A program made the translations under genes and the position numbers. This document shows positions 1 to 8,783 of a stretch of DNA of 64,000 bases, in pieces; position 1 is the stretch's first letter, and the number at the start of each line of letters is the position of its first letter. A model generated the notes under the pieces. The model was not told the origin of the DNA. It ran no database searches and worked only from the letters and a program-made list of their open reading frames with translations. Location of the stretch: NCBI RefSeq assembly GCF_028882275.1, contig NZ_JARBUT010000017.1:1-64000 (forward strand), given 5' to 3'. Source of the DNA: Nocardiopsis sp. N85. Lineage in GTDB: Bacteria; Actinomycetota; Actinomycetes; Streptosporangiales; Streptosporangiaceae.

Positions 1-1243
1 GGTCCTGTGGTCGCCCCGTTCTGGGTGGCGCGTGGCCTTGACGGCCGTCCTCCGCGAAGGAGCGCTGTGGCCCCGTGCCCGACGAGAACGACTGCTGGGG
101 GCCGGTCCCGGAGGCGAACGACTGCTGGGGTCCGGTCATCGAACGCCCCGGGTCCTGGCCGCCGGTCCCGGAGGCGAACGACTGCTGGGGGCCGGTGCCG
201 TTCGTGAACGACTGCTGGGGTCCGGTCATCGACCGCCCCGGGTCCTGGCCGCCGGGCATCGTGTACCCGCCCTGGTCGCCGCGCAGCGACTGATGGCTTC
301 CGGTGACCGGGTATCCGTGACCGGCCGCCCCCGGATATCCGGGGGCCCCGGTGACGGAGGACTGACCTCCGGAGGGGAAACCGTTGGCGTCGATGCCGCC
401 GGTCCCGCCGCTCCCGCGCCCGTCGTTGCCCGCCCCGGCGAGGTGATCGCCACCGCCGCGCTGCTGGGCCAGGGTCCGCCGCATCGCGCGGAGCTGCTCC
501 ATCGCGCTGCCCTGGGCGATCGACTGTCCGCCGGTGCCGGCGAACATCGCCTCCAGGTCGCCGGTGGAGGCGTCGACCGGCTCGACCCGGGAGCCCCCGG
601 GCTGTGCCGTGGCGACGGGGCGGCGCGGGGTCTCGGGGGCCGACCGACCCCGCCCGTTGGCGAACGGCGTGGTGGTCTTGGCCGCGGTCTCCTGGGGCGC
701 GCCGCTGCTGGAGAGCAGGCTGACGTGCGGGCGCAGGTGTCCCGCGCCGATCTCGATGAGGTCGTCGCACTCCCGGCGCAGCGCGCGTGAGATCGTCCAG
801 TTGCCCTCGACCGAGACGTGCACGACGGTGACGCGCACCCCCATGTCCTGGACGTCGGCGACGACCGCGGCCATGTCCTCGTCCCCGCTGACCAGGACGG
901 CGTCGCACAGGACACCACTACGGGCCAGGGTGGTGAGGTCGCGCTGGACGTAGCTCTCGACACCCTCACGACGACCGGGTCTGATCCGCGCGGCGCGGAA
1001 CTTCACGCCGGGGATGTCGGCGATGCCCTCCTGCTCCTGGGTGCGGCGGTCGTCGGAGACCGCCTCGTACCAGTAACAGCGCAGCAAGGGCAGGCCGGTA
1101 CGGTCGCGCGCGACCTCGTTGAGGAACTGCACGAGGCCGGAGTAGTCCCAGGAGACGGAGTCCCGGTTGCGGGTTCCGTGCACGGCCATCGCGCCGTCCG
1201 CGAGAAGGTACCCCGCGTCGACGAACAACGCGCAACGGTCCAC
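1..1243 (-). CDS. NYN (PIN-like) domain protein, 3' end cut by window edge
   Basis: The GTG start at 1243 is chosen because the protein then opens with DRCALFVDAGYLL, the usual first strand of the NYN/LabA family with its acidic residue. The second acidic signature, VLVSGDEDMAAVVADV, lies near residues 115-130. NYN domains are metal-dependent PIN-like nucleases acting on RNA; activity here is inferred from the conserved Asp residues. After about residue 165 the chain becomes low-complexity (Gly/Pro/Gln/Ser). Near the left edge it has a repeated PQQSFASGTG-type unit of 9-10 residues, visible in the DNA at about 75-240. At least 414 codons lie in the window and the stop is outside it. The gene is transcribed away from its neighbour across a gap of about 195 bases. 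Confidence 0.85.
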   Translation of the reverse strand, partial: MDRCALFVDAGYLLADGAMAVHGTRNRDSVSWDYSGLVQFLNEVARDRTGLPLLRCYWYEAVSDDRRTQEQEGIADIPGVKFRAARIRPGRREGVESYVQRDLTTLARSGVLCDAVLVSGDEDMAAVVADVQDMGVRVTVVHVSVEGNWTISRALRRECDDLIEIGAGHLRPHVSLLSSSGAPQETAAKTTTPFANGRGRSAPETPRRPVATAQPGGSRVEPVDASTGDLEAMFAGTGGQSIAQGSAMEQLRAMRRTLAQQRGGGDHLAGAGNDGRGSGGTGGIDANGFPSGGQSSVTGAPGYPGAAGHGYPVTGSHQSLRGDQGGYTMPGGQDPGRSMTGPQQSFTNGTGPQQSFASGTGGQDPGRSMTGPQQSFASGTGPQQSFSSGTGPQRSFAEDGRQGHAPPRTGRPQD

Positions 1244-1437
1244 GACATCGCCCCCTTCCCTGTTGACTCTGGGGCCATATCCATGGCCGGGGCACAGCCT
1301 AGCCAAGTCTGTGTGGTTTTGCGTGCCCCTTGCGAACACGGACAGTCACGGTTCGGAGAACCGGGAGTAAGGAGAACCGGTGGGGGGACTCCCCCGTACG
1401 CTCCCCATCACACCGCGGCCCCCGTGCGGGAGGGGAT

Positions 1438-4239
1438 TCAGGTGCGCATCGGTGCCACCAGGGCGATCACGCCGGCCAGCACGGCGTCCTGTTCGGAGAC
1501 GATTCGGATATCCGTTTTCCTTCCCACCACTGGGGCGAATCGCACGACGTCGGTACCGAAGGCCAACGGGTCGCCCACCGCGCCTCGGGCCGAACCGGCG
1601 AACACGTTGTCGGCCGTCCCGTACCCGCCGACCGGTGTCGCCACCGCCCCGTCCACGGTCACCCGGTCGCCGCCCAGGTCCGCGTCGCCCTCCCAGGCCA
1701 CCACGTCCAACCGCGCGGGCACCGCGGCCGGCAACAGGCCCGCCACCGGGAAGCCCAGCCCGACGGAGTCGTGGAACACCGCGCCGGCGTCGTCCAGGAC
1801 CATCGCCTGGTTGTAGGAGCCGATCGACGGATCCTCGATCACGACCACCAGGCTCCACCCGGCGTAGAGGGCGCGGCCCTCCAGCGCCGGGACGTCACCC
1901 ACCCACCACTGGCCGCCGCCCTGCGCTCGCACCAACCCGGTGACGTCGGCGAACGCCTGGTAGGCGGGGAATCCCGGCAGGTCGACGACGCTCACGTCGA
2001 TCGCGGTGACCGTGTGGTAGACGTCCTCCGCGGGGCCCTTGACGCGCGCGGTGTAGGAGTCGTGCGCACCGGCCGCCGAGAAGTACAGACCGGCCCAGCG
2101 CACCCGAGCGCCCTCGGGCAGGGCCCAGGTGGCGGCGCTGGAGGAGAGGGTGGTCGGGTTCCAGTCGTCGTCGCGGGGCGCCATCACCCAGTTGTCGTTG
2201 TCGCGTCCCTCGCCCTCGCGGGCGCGCGCCTGAGCGCACGGGCCGTCCGAGAGGGATTCCCCGACCTCCGGTGCGGGACTCGGTTCCGGCGTGTAGCCCT
2301 GGGGCGCGTCCTCGCCGGTTTCCGTGACCGCATCGTCATCCGGCGCACTCTCCGGGGCCGACGGGATCACCTCCGGCGCTGGGGGCTCATCGGCCTCTTC
2401 CGCCCCTTCCCGCACCGAGGTGTCGGCCGCTCCGGGGGCGGGGGCCTCCGGGTCTTCGGGAGCACGGGCCAGATCGGCGTCCTCGTCCGGTTCCGGGGTG
2501 GGCGCGGATTCCCGCTCCGTACCGGTACCGGGCGCGACCGGCCGCTCCCACCACGGCCACGGCCATCCGCCCTCGTCCTCGGGTTCCACACAGGTCATCA
2601 GGGAGTTGCCGACGGTCTCCGCGGTCACCCGGCCCGCGGTGGCGTACCGGGCGGGCACCCCTTCGGTGGTGACGCCCCGCTCGCCGCTGGCGACCGCGCT
2701 CACCGAACCGGAGGAGATGGTCGCCGTGGCCGGGACGTCGAGTTCCGCGTCGGGGGAGACCCGCACGTCGAAGAAGTAGGTGCTGTTCTCACCGGCGCCC
2801 ATCGCCGAGCGCGCGCACTCGCCGCCGACACCGCCCGCCGCGCAGCTCCAGTCGCCCTCGCCGTCGGCCATCGGCACGCCGTTGCCCGCGCCGCCGGAGA
2901 AGATCATCTCCACCCCGGGCGGCAGCGTGATCATGGCGATGACCTCGGTCACGGTGGGGGCGCCCAGGTTGCGCACGTCCAGAACCATGATCCCGGAGCC
3001 ACCGGGGACCAGCGCGCCCACCGGGTCGATGCCCACCGCGAAGAACGCTCGGGGGGCCTCCTCCGCCGGCACCTCCTCTTCGGGGACGTCCGCGGGCGAC
3101 ACCGCCTGAGCGGGCTCGCCGGGCCGCGGGCGAGGGCGCGGGTCCGACGGGGAAGCCGGGTCGGGCCGGTCCGCGGCGGGCGGATCGGCTGCGGGTGGAT
3201 CTTCGGCGGGCGGGAAGTCCGGTCGCGGGTCCGCCGGCGGCGGGGCGTCCGGGTCCGCTCCCGGGGGGAGCACCGGCGGGGCCGCGGCGGGGGCCGTCCC
3301 GTCCTGCGGCAGCGGGCCCTGAGCCCCCACCAGCGCCAACGCCACGGCGACCGCCACACCGGCCGCGGCGGTGGCCCCCGCCGTCACCTGCTGCCGCCGA
3401 CGCGACATCCGGCTCCACCAGGCGCTCGTGGCCGCGCCACCGGGCGTGAGGGCCAGGTAACCCGTGGCACCGACGCCGACCACCAGGGGAAGGACCACCC
3501 CGCGCAGGCCGACGTTGACGTCCATCAGCTCCGCGTACACCTCACGGCAGTCCGCGCAACCGTCGAGGTGACCGTCGACCTTGGCGGTGTCGCGCTTGGA
3601 CAGGCCGCCCCGCACGTAGGCGCCGAGCAGACCCACCGTGGGACGACAGGGCTCGGCGACCGCGCCGCCCGCCAGGTGCATCTGGAGGTAGGCCTGCCGC
3701 AGCCCCTCCCGGGCGCGGTAGGCCAAGGCCGCGACACCGTTCGCGTTCAGACCCAGGATGGCGGCGGCCTCGGAGGGTTTGGCGCCCTCGATCTCGGTGT
3801 GCCACAGCACCGCCTGCCAACGTTCGGGCAGGGACAGGAAGGCGCGGGCGATGAGCGACCGCTCCAGGCCCTCCAGTGCCGGGTCCACGAAGGGGACGCC
3901 CGGGTCCAGACTCTCCATGTCGTCGGTGACGACCTGGCGTTTCTCGCCGCGCCCCCGGTCGTAGGCGGCGTTGCGCACGGCGGTGAGCAGGTAGGGCCGG
4001 AAGGAGTCGGCGGGGCCTCCGCCCCGCTGGATGACACTGAGCACCCGTGTGAACGCCTCGGCGACCGCGTCCTCGACCTCGGCGTCGCTCCTGAGCAGCT
4101 GGCGGGCCAGACCGCGGGCGGAGGCGGCGTGGCGCTCGTACAGGACGGCGTAGGCGGAGGTCTCCCCATCACGGACACGACGGATGAACTCAGAGTCACC
4201 CGTGAGTACCTCTGTGTGATCTACCTCGGCGTTGGTCAC
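1438..4239 (-). CDS. ECF sigma factor fused to zinc-finger anti-sigma-like segment, membrane anchor and extracytoplasmic domains
   Basis: GTG start at 4239 with an AAGGGA ribosome site about 7 bases upstream; 933 aa. Residues about 10-190 are sigma region 2 (ARQLLRSDAEVEDAVAEAF) and region 4 (LPERWQAVLWHTEIEG). A zinc-binding H-x3-C-x2-C motif (HLDGCADC, near residue 224) is typical of anti-sigma domains. A hydrophobic stretch at about 248-265 and a stronger one at about 287-305 follow, then a Pro/Asp/Glu-rich linker, a DUF11-like beta domain (about 390-520), a second acidic linker, and a C-terminal beta-rich domain beginning around NDNWVMAPRDDDW that resembles surface-protein domains. Actinobacterial ECF groups with C-terminal ZAS/membrane extensions are known. 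I infer a membrane-tethered sigma factor that must be released to act. The basic SRMSRRRQQ between the hydrophobic stretches favours one true membrane span, but topology is uncertain. Confidence 0.85.
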   Translation of the reverse strand: MTNAEVDHTEVLTGDSEFIRRVRDGETSAYAVLYERHAASARGLARQLLRSDAEVEDAVAEAFTRVLSVIQRGGGPADSFRPYLLTAVRNAAYDRGRGEKRQVVTDDMESLDPGVPFVDPALEGLERSLIARAFLSLPERWQAVLWHTEIEGAKPSEAAAILGLNANGVAALAYRAREGLRQAYLQMHLAGGAVAEPCRPTVGLLGAYVRGGLSKRDTAKVDGHLDGCADCREVYAELMDVNVGLRGVVLPLVVGVGATGYLALTPGGAATSAWWSRMSRRRQQVTAGATAAAGVAVAVALALVGAQGPLPQDGTAPAAAPPVLPPGADPDAPPPADPRPDFPPAEDPPAADPPAADRPDPASPSDPRPRPRPGEPAQAVSPADVPEEEVPAEEAPRAFFAVGIDPVGALVPGGSGIMVLDVRNLGAPTVTEVIAMITLPPGVEMIFSGGAGNGVPMADGEGDWSCAAGGVGGECARSAMGAGENSTYFFDVRVSPDAELDVPATATISSGSVSAVASGERGVTTEGVPARYATAGRVTAETVGNSLMTCVEPEDEGGWPWPWWERPVAPGTGTERESAPTPEPDEDADLARAPEDPEAPAPGAADTSVREGAEEADEPPAPEVIPSAPESAPDDDAVTETGEDAPQGYTPEPSPAPEVGESLSDGPCAQARAREGEGRDNDNWVMAPRDDDWNPTTLSSSAATWALPEGARVRWAGLYFSAAGAHDSYTARVKGPAEDVYHTVTAIDVSVVDLPGFPAYQAFADVTGLVRAQGGGQWWVGDVPALEGRALYAGWSLVVVIEDPSIGSYNQAMVLDDAGAVFHDSVGLGFPVAGLLPAAVPARLDVVAWEGDADLGGDRVTVDGAVATPVGGYGTADNVFAGSARGAVGDPLAFGTDVVRFAPVVGRKTDIRIVSEQDAVLAGVIALVAPMRT

Positions 4240-4437
4240 CCAACGTCCCTTCTTGCGCGGAGCCGTCTGTGGAGGGGCCGGAGGAGATGGGGATTTCCGG
4301 CCTCGTGAGAACACGTCAAAGAAATATCCCGCATCCACGTCATAGGCGCCACCGATCTCCGTAATCAGGGGTGAGGGCGCACGAAAGAGCCCGTCGCGGG
4401 GGCGCGGGCCCGACCGTGAGCCGGGAGGGGAGAGACC

Positions 4438-5148
4438 ATGGGTGAGGCCGAAGCGGGCACCGTTTCCGCCCGAGGGTTGCGCACCCCGTGGGAACGCCGG
4501 AGCCGGGAGACCGGGTGGGCGTCGCCGGAGGACTGGTGGACGCCCGCCGTGGACCTGGTGTGCACGACCTTCGTCACGGGCGGCGACCTGGCGGGGGCGT
4601 GCGCGCGGCTGGGCGAGGCGCGGGCGCGCTCGGGTATCGGGATCGGTCGGGCGATCACCGACCTGGCCGCGTTCACCGAGGTCGCGAGCCGGGTCGAACC
4701 GCCCTTGGAGCTGGTCCGCGCCCTGGCCGAAGGCTGGGCGGAGGCCGGACGGGACCGGAGGACCCACCTGGACCCGTTGACCGGGCTGGGCACGCCGGAG
4801 TACCTGCGCACCCGTTTGGGAGAGCTGTACCGCCACACCGACGAGGTCTCCCACTGGCTGGTGGTGGTGATGCTCGACCCGGGGCTGGACCCATGGCGCC
4901 GGGCGGCCCGCATGATCGTGCTCGGCTACGAGCTGTCCCGCTTCTTCACCCGGGGGGAATCGGTGTGCCTGCTGGGCAAGGGGCGCATCGGGGTGCTCAC
5001 CCCGGACACGCCCTCCCTCGAAAGCGACCTGGACCGGCTGCGCACGGGGCCGGGATGGGAGCAGGGGGCGGCGGTGTGGGGGACGCCACTGCCGGCGGGC
5101 CACCGGGAGGCGTTGACCCTGATCGACCGGTTGGGGGAACGGCAGTGA
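4438..5148 (+). CDS. GGDEF-fold-like protein lacking the GGDEF catalytic signature
   Basis: ATG at 4438 is preceded by GGGAGGGG. 236 aa. The middle carries DPLTGLGTPEYLRTRL, the usual entry to a diguanylate cyclase domain (DxLTGLxNRxxL). Where GGDEF should fall the protein reads LLGKGRIGVL, so the signature's Gly-Gly-Asp-Glu is gone and cyclase activity is unlikely. The N-terminal 110 residues are predicted helical and not recognised. It is divergently transcribed from the membrane-linked sigma factor (198-base shared upstream region) and convergent with the Pro/Gly-rich T7SS gene. A nucleotide-binding or regulatory role is conceivable, but nothing in the sequence proves it. Confidence 0.6.
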   Translation: MGEAEAGTVSARGLRTPWERRSRETGWASPEDWWTPAVDLVCTTFVTGGDLAGACARLGEARARSGIGIGRAITDLAAFTEVASRVEPPLELVRALAEGWAEAGRDRRTHLDPLTGLGTPEYLRTRLGELYRHTDEVSHWLVVVMLDPGLDPWRRAARMIVLGYELSRFFTRGESVCLLGKGRIGVLTPDTPSLESDLDRLRTGPGWEQGAAVWGTPLPAGHREALTLIDRLGERQ

Positions 5149-5350
5149 CCACATGAACGCCGTCCGGCGTCGCGCGGCCCGCCTTGAGGGGGGCTGGGCC
5201 CGGCGCCGGGCGGTCGGGCCGATCGACGGGTTCCGCTGAGGGGACGGACCGCCGGTCGGCCCCGCCGGACGACGATGGCGGACCCTCTGGCCCCGGGAGG
5301 GGGCGGTCCGCGCCGTCCGGTGAGGGGGAGCGCCCTTGTCGGCGCCCCCG

Positions 5351-5388
5351 GGAGGCGCGTCCGCACAGGGGAGTGTGGGCGCGCCTCC
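5351..5388. terminator. bidirectional hairpin between convergent genes
   Basis: A 9-bp stem (GGAGGCGCG at 5351-5359 with CGCGCCTCC at 5380-5388) is extended inward by partial pairing of TCCGCACA with TGTGGGC. It lies just beyond the ends of two convergent genes, and TT follows on the plus strand. Confidence 0.6.
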
Positions 5389-5413
5389 TTCACCCTGTGA
5401 ACCGATGACGGGA

Positions 5414-7897
5414 TCAACCGGGGTTGACGCGGCCCCGGGTCACGGTGAAGACGGCCCGCCGCCAGACGGAGACGGGGACGGGCTTGACCGCGGCGATGCG
5501 CTGCTCGTATCCGCCGGGCGCGGCGTACGCGGGCGAGAAGCCGGTGCCCGCGACCCGCCCGGTCAGGAACGCCGACGCGGCGTCGGCCGTCGCGTACCCG
5601 GGTGGTGGCATCCGCCCGAGGTCTCCCCCGGAGAACACCCCGAGGCCCCTGTCCGCCCCACCGGCGGCGGGCACCTCATGCTCACCCGACTCCACGGAGC
5701 CGAGGTCATTGGAACGTGCCGCCGGGGCCGAGGCCCCGGCGGTGTCGTCCGCGTCCACGGACGCCCCACCGACCCCACGGTCACCCGGAACCCCGGTACC
5801 GGGCTCGCCTCGCCCCTCCGGAGCGGCGAGGCCGTGGCCCCCGGTCCACCCGGCGGAACGGGGGTCGTCGGCGGTGGCGGCCGGCTCCACCGAAGGTGTG
5901 TCCGCACCCTCGTCGACAGGGGCGACCGACGCCGCGGTGCCGAGACCGGCGACGCCCGCAGGGCGCTCGGGGGCGTCAGAGGCCGCGGGTGTCACATCGG
6001 TGTCGAAGTGTTCGGCTGGAAGACCGGCGGGCTTCTCCGCCGACGTGCCCGTGGCCCCGTCGGTGCCGCCGGACGCGGGAAGGGATTCCTCGGTCTCCGG
6101 AGCCCGGTACCGGTCCCGGGGTACGACCGAGACGGCGTCCACGGAACCGGCGGCGTCGACCGGTCCCCCCTCCGGTGCCTCATCGGCGGTGGCTGCGCCC
6201 AGAGGCCGTTCCCCCGCTTCCGGAGCGAACAGCGACACGCCCCGGTAGAGCAGGGAACCCTCGGATTCGGAAGCGGGATCCGGGGCGGGAGGTCCGATCC
6301 GCAGCTCCTCGGCCTCGGCCCGGGGCTCCTCCTCTCCTTCCTCCTCTTCCTTCTTCTTCTCCACTCGGGCACGCCGGTCGGCTCCGAGCACCAGGAAGAC
6401 GTCGGTCTCCTCGGCGTCCGGGTTGGTGGGCTCCTCTTCCCCCCACACGTTGACGACCGCCGGGTCGGCCGGGCGCGGCGGCCCGACCACACGCGGAGCG
6501 CGTGTCCATCCGCCCGTGTCGGGACGCTCCTGCGCGCCCGAAGGACCCTGCCGAGACTGCGCCGGGCCGCTCCACCACTGTTCCGGGGCCGGACCCGGCT
6601 GCCGGGGCGACGCGGGCGGCGTCACGGGAGGCGCGGCCGCCGACTGTGGTCCCGGCACGGGTTCGGGGCCCCACTGCGGATTCTCCCGCTGGGGCATGGG
6701 GGTACCGGAGAGGAAGGCCTCGGCGACCGAGTCCTGGGCGAAGGTGCGCGGGTTCTGTGGCCCGGACCGGCCCGGCCAGGGACGTTCGTTTCCGGAGTCC
6801 ATCGCGTAGGGCGTGGGCGGCAAGCCGCTCCAGGGCCCGCTCTCCGCCCGGTCGCCGTGGTCCGGGTTCTGCCGCCCCGGCACGAAGCCTTGGTGGTCAT
6901 GGGTTCCGGGGCCTCCCGGCTGCGCGTGCCCCTGCCCGCCCCGTCCCGGGGGCGGGGTCTGTCCGCCGGAAGGCGCGCCCCAGGCGGGCCCACCGCCGGA
7001 GGGGTCGTGCCGTTCCCACCCCGGGTGGCCGCCCGAAGGCGCATTCGGTCCGGAGTGATCGCCGGGACCACTCGGGTTCGGATACCCCGGAGCGGGCCGA
7101 CCACCAGAGGGATCACCCCATCCCGGACGCCCACCCGAAGGATCACCACCGGCAGGAGTCCCCTGACCGGCGGGAACACCCGGGTACGGACGCCTCGCCA
7201 CGCCCTCGTCACCAAAAGGCTCCCGGACCGGCCGACCACCGGACGGGGCACCGTGCGACGGCCGGCCCCCCGAAGGAGAACCCCACCCCGGATGACCACC
7301 CGAGGCGTCACCGGGAACCCCCCGACCACCGGGACCGCCCGGGTTCGGATACCCCGGAGCGGGCCGACCACCAGAGGGAGCGTCCCACCCTGGATGACCA
7401 CCGGACGGGGCACCGTGCGACGGCCGGCCCCCCGAAGGAGAACCCCACCCCGGATGACCACCCGAGGCGTCACCGGGAACCCCCCGACCACCGGGACCGC
7501 CCGGGTTCGGATACCCCGGAGCGGGCCGACCACCAGAGGGAGCGTCCCACCCTGGATGACCACCGGACGGGGCACCGTGCGACGGCCGGCCCCCCGAAGG
7601 AGAACCCCACCCCGGATGACCACCCGAGGCATCGCCGGGAACCCCCCGACCGCCGGGACCGCCGGGACCGTCCGGGTTCGGATACCCCGGAGCGGGCCGA
7701 CCACCGGAGGGAGCGTCCCACCCCGGCCGGTCGGCGGGCGGCGTGCCCGGATACGGACGCCCCGGCGTGTAGGGCGCCCGTCCGCCGGAGGGCGGCTGGG
7801 CGTACGCCGGGGGCGGGACCGGCGGTACGCCGCCCTCGGGAACGGCCTCGGCCGATCCCTCGTCGTCCGGTTCGGGATCCTGGTCGTACCGGTTCAT
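5414..7897 (-). CDS. Pro/Gly-rich repeat protein of the T7SS locus (EspI-like N-terminal half)
   Basis: 827 aa. The ATG at 7897 overlaps the stop of the upstream MinD-like gene by four bases (ATGA), so translation is probably coupled. Residues about 20-330 are Pro/Gly-rich, with tandem 54-residue units ending in SGGHPGWDAPSGGRP. The rest is acidic and low in complexity. Two short motifs, VAEAFLSG and ASAFLTG, recur. The protein ends in WRRAVFTVTRGRVNPG; a similar WRRAxxxxTGGxxNxG element often introduces the ATPase domain in MinD-like T7SS proteins. Mycobacterial EspI combines a proline-rich region with a MinD-like ATPase in one chain; here the two parts are separate genes in reversed order. 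No signal peptide or membrane span is visible. A scaffold or regulatory role in T7SS is inferred. Confidence 0.75.
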   Translation of the reverse strand: MNRYDQDPEPDDEGSAEAVPEGGVPPVPPPAYAQPPSGGRAPYTPGRPYPGTPPADRPGWDAPSGGRPAPGYPNPDGPGGPGGRGVPGDASGGHPGWGSPSGGRPSHGAPSGGHPGWDAPSGGRPAPGYPNPGGPGGRGVPGDASGGHPGWGSPSGGRPSHGAPSGGHPGWDAPSGGRPAPGYPNPGGPGGRGVPGDASGGHPGWGSPSGGRPSHGAPSGGRPVREPFGDEGVARRPYPGVPAGQGTPAGGDPSGGRPGWGDPSGGRPAPGYPNPSGPGDHSGPNAPSGGHPGWERHDPSGGGPAWGAPSGGQTPPPGRGGQGHAQPGGPGTHDHQGFVPGRQNPDHGDRAESGPWSGLPPTPYAMDSGNERPWPGRSGPQNPRTFAQDSVAEAFLSGTPMPQRENPQWGPEPVPGPQSAAAPPVTPPASPRQPGPAPEQWWSGPAQSRQGPSGAQERPDTGGWTRAPRVVGPPRPADPAVVNVWGEEEPTNPDAEETDVFLVLGADRRARVEKKKEEEEGEEEPRAEAEELRIGPPAPDPASESEGSLLYRGVSLFAPEAGERPLGAATADEAPEGGPVDAAGSVDAVSVVPRDRYRAPETEESLPASGGTDGATGTSAEKPAGLPAEHFDTDVTPAASDAPERPAGVAGLGTAASVAPVDEGADTPSVEPAATADDPRSAGWTGGHGLAAPEGRGEPGTGVPGDRGVGGASVDADDTAGASAPAARSNDLGSVESGEHEVPAAGGADRGLGVFSGGDLGRMPPPGYATADAASAFLTGRVAGTGFSPAYAAPGGYEQRIAAVKPVPVSVWRRAVFTVTRGRVNPG
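7241..7735. repeat. tandem 162-bp coding repeats
   Basis: Copies begin at about 7241, 7403 and 7565, a period of exactly 162 bp (54 codons). The first two are almost identical. The last is partial and has small changes, including extra GGACCG near 7660. All lie in frame inside the Pro/Gly-rich T7SS gene. Confidence 0.9.
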
Positions 7898-8772
7898 CGT
7901 CCGCTCCCCGTGTTCGGGCCGCCGTCGATCGCGCGGTCCAGTGCCGCCAGCGCCACCGTCTGCACCAGCCGGTGGGTGCTCTCGGCGATCCGCCGTGGCA
8001 GCACCGCCGTTCCCTGCGCCAGGTGGCGGTCGTGCGGCAGGGCGATCACCTCGGCACCGCTGCCGGCGATGATCCGCGCCGTGCGCTCCACGTCCAGACC
8101 CCGGTCCTCACCGCGTTCCTGGTCGAACACCACCACCACGGTCCGCGTGGCCTCGTCCTCGCGCCCCTGCGCGGTCAGGACGTCCAGTTCGCGACCGACG
8201 CGCAACGCGGCCTCCCGGGTCGCCCGCACCACCCGCACCCGGGAGTGCGCGCCCGCCGCCACGGTCTCCAGGAATCCCCCGCCGGTCTCCCCCACGACGA
8301 TGGTCACCCCGAAGAATCGGGACACCGGCAGCAATCCGGCGGCGTAGGCACCGGGGTCGGCGGGATCGGTGCGCGCCGTCCACAGCCGGTCGGTGACATC
8401 GCCCAAACCTTCGCACACGGTCTCGAAGGCGGTCCCGTCGGCTTTGGCGAGGTCACCTGGTTCCTCGACGTCCAGCCGGGTGGCCAGGGACGGTTCTCGC
8501 CCGGTGGCGTCCACCGCCAGCACCCGGTCGTGCCGGAAGTGCGCCAAGGCCCGGGCCATCAGTGCCGCCACCACGGTGGCGTCGGAGCCCGTGCCCAGGT
8601 CGTCCACGACGATCCGCCGCCCGGTGGCCGTGGACCGTTGGAGTCCGACCCCCAGGTCGATGGCGCGGGCCACCTCGTCCACGGGACGGAAGGGCCGCAG
8701 CACGGCCCGCCCCACCCTCCGGGTCCACCCGTCGCCGGTCATCGGCTTGGGGTCGGTCTGTCGAACGTTCAT
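7894..8772 (-). CDS. MinD/ParA-like protein of the T7SS locus with degenerate Walker A
   Basis: ATG at 8772, 11 bases after eccD; 292 aa. The fold is recognisable from RRIVVDDLGTGSDATVV, then ALMARALAHFRHDRVLAVDA, the later VVVGETGGGF switch region, TVVVVFDQE and VIALPHDRHL near the end. In working MinD-like proteins the first segment reads xGGVGKTT; here it is LGTGSDATVV, with no lysine, so ATP hydrolysis is doubtful. EspI-type ATPases in ESX loci have this fold and position. The gene lies between eccD and the Pro/Gly-rich gene in one operon. It may bind nucleotide weakly or act as a structural pseudo-ATPase. Confidence 0.75.
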   Translation of the reverse strand: MNVRQTDPKPMTGDGWTRRVGRAVLRPFRPVDEVARAIDLGVGLQRSTATGRRIVVDDLGTGSDATVVAALMARALAHFRHDRVLAVDATGREPSLATRLDVEEPGDLAKADGTAFETVCEGLGDVTDRLWTARTDPADPGAYAAGLLPVSRFFGVTIVVGETGGGFLETVAAGAHSRVRVVRATREAALRVGRELDVLTAQGREDEATRTVVVVFDQERGEDRGLDVERTARIIAGSGAEVIALPHDRHLAQGTAVLPRRIAESTHRLVQTVALAALDRAIDGGPNTGSGR

Positions 8773-8783
8773 CCGTCCCCCGC

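Noticed and set aside
32..790. Long open frames opposite the NYN gene
   Set aside because: They arise from repeats and GC bias; the minus frame has the NYN motifs and continuous codon bias.
7241..7735. Repeats considered as a CRISPR array
   Set aside because: The 162-bp units are contiguous, in frame and nearly identical throughout, with no unique spacers; they are coding repeats.
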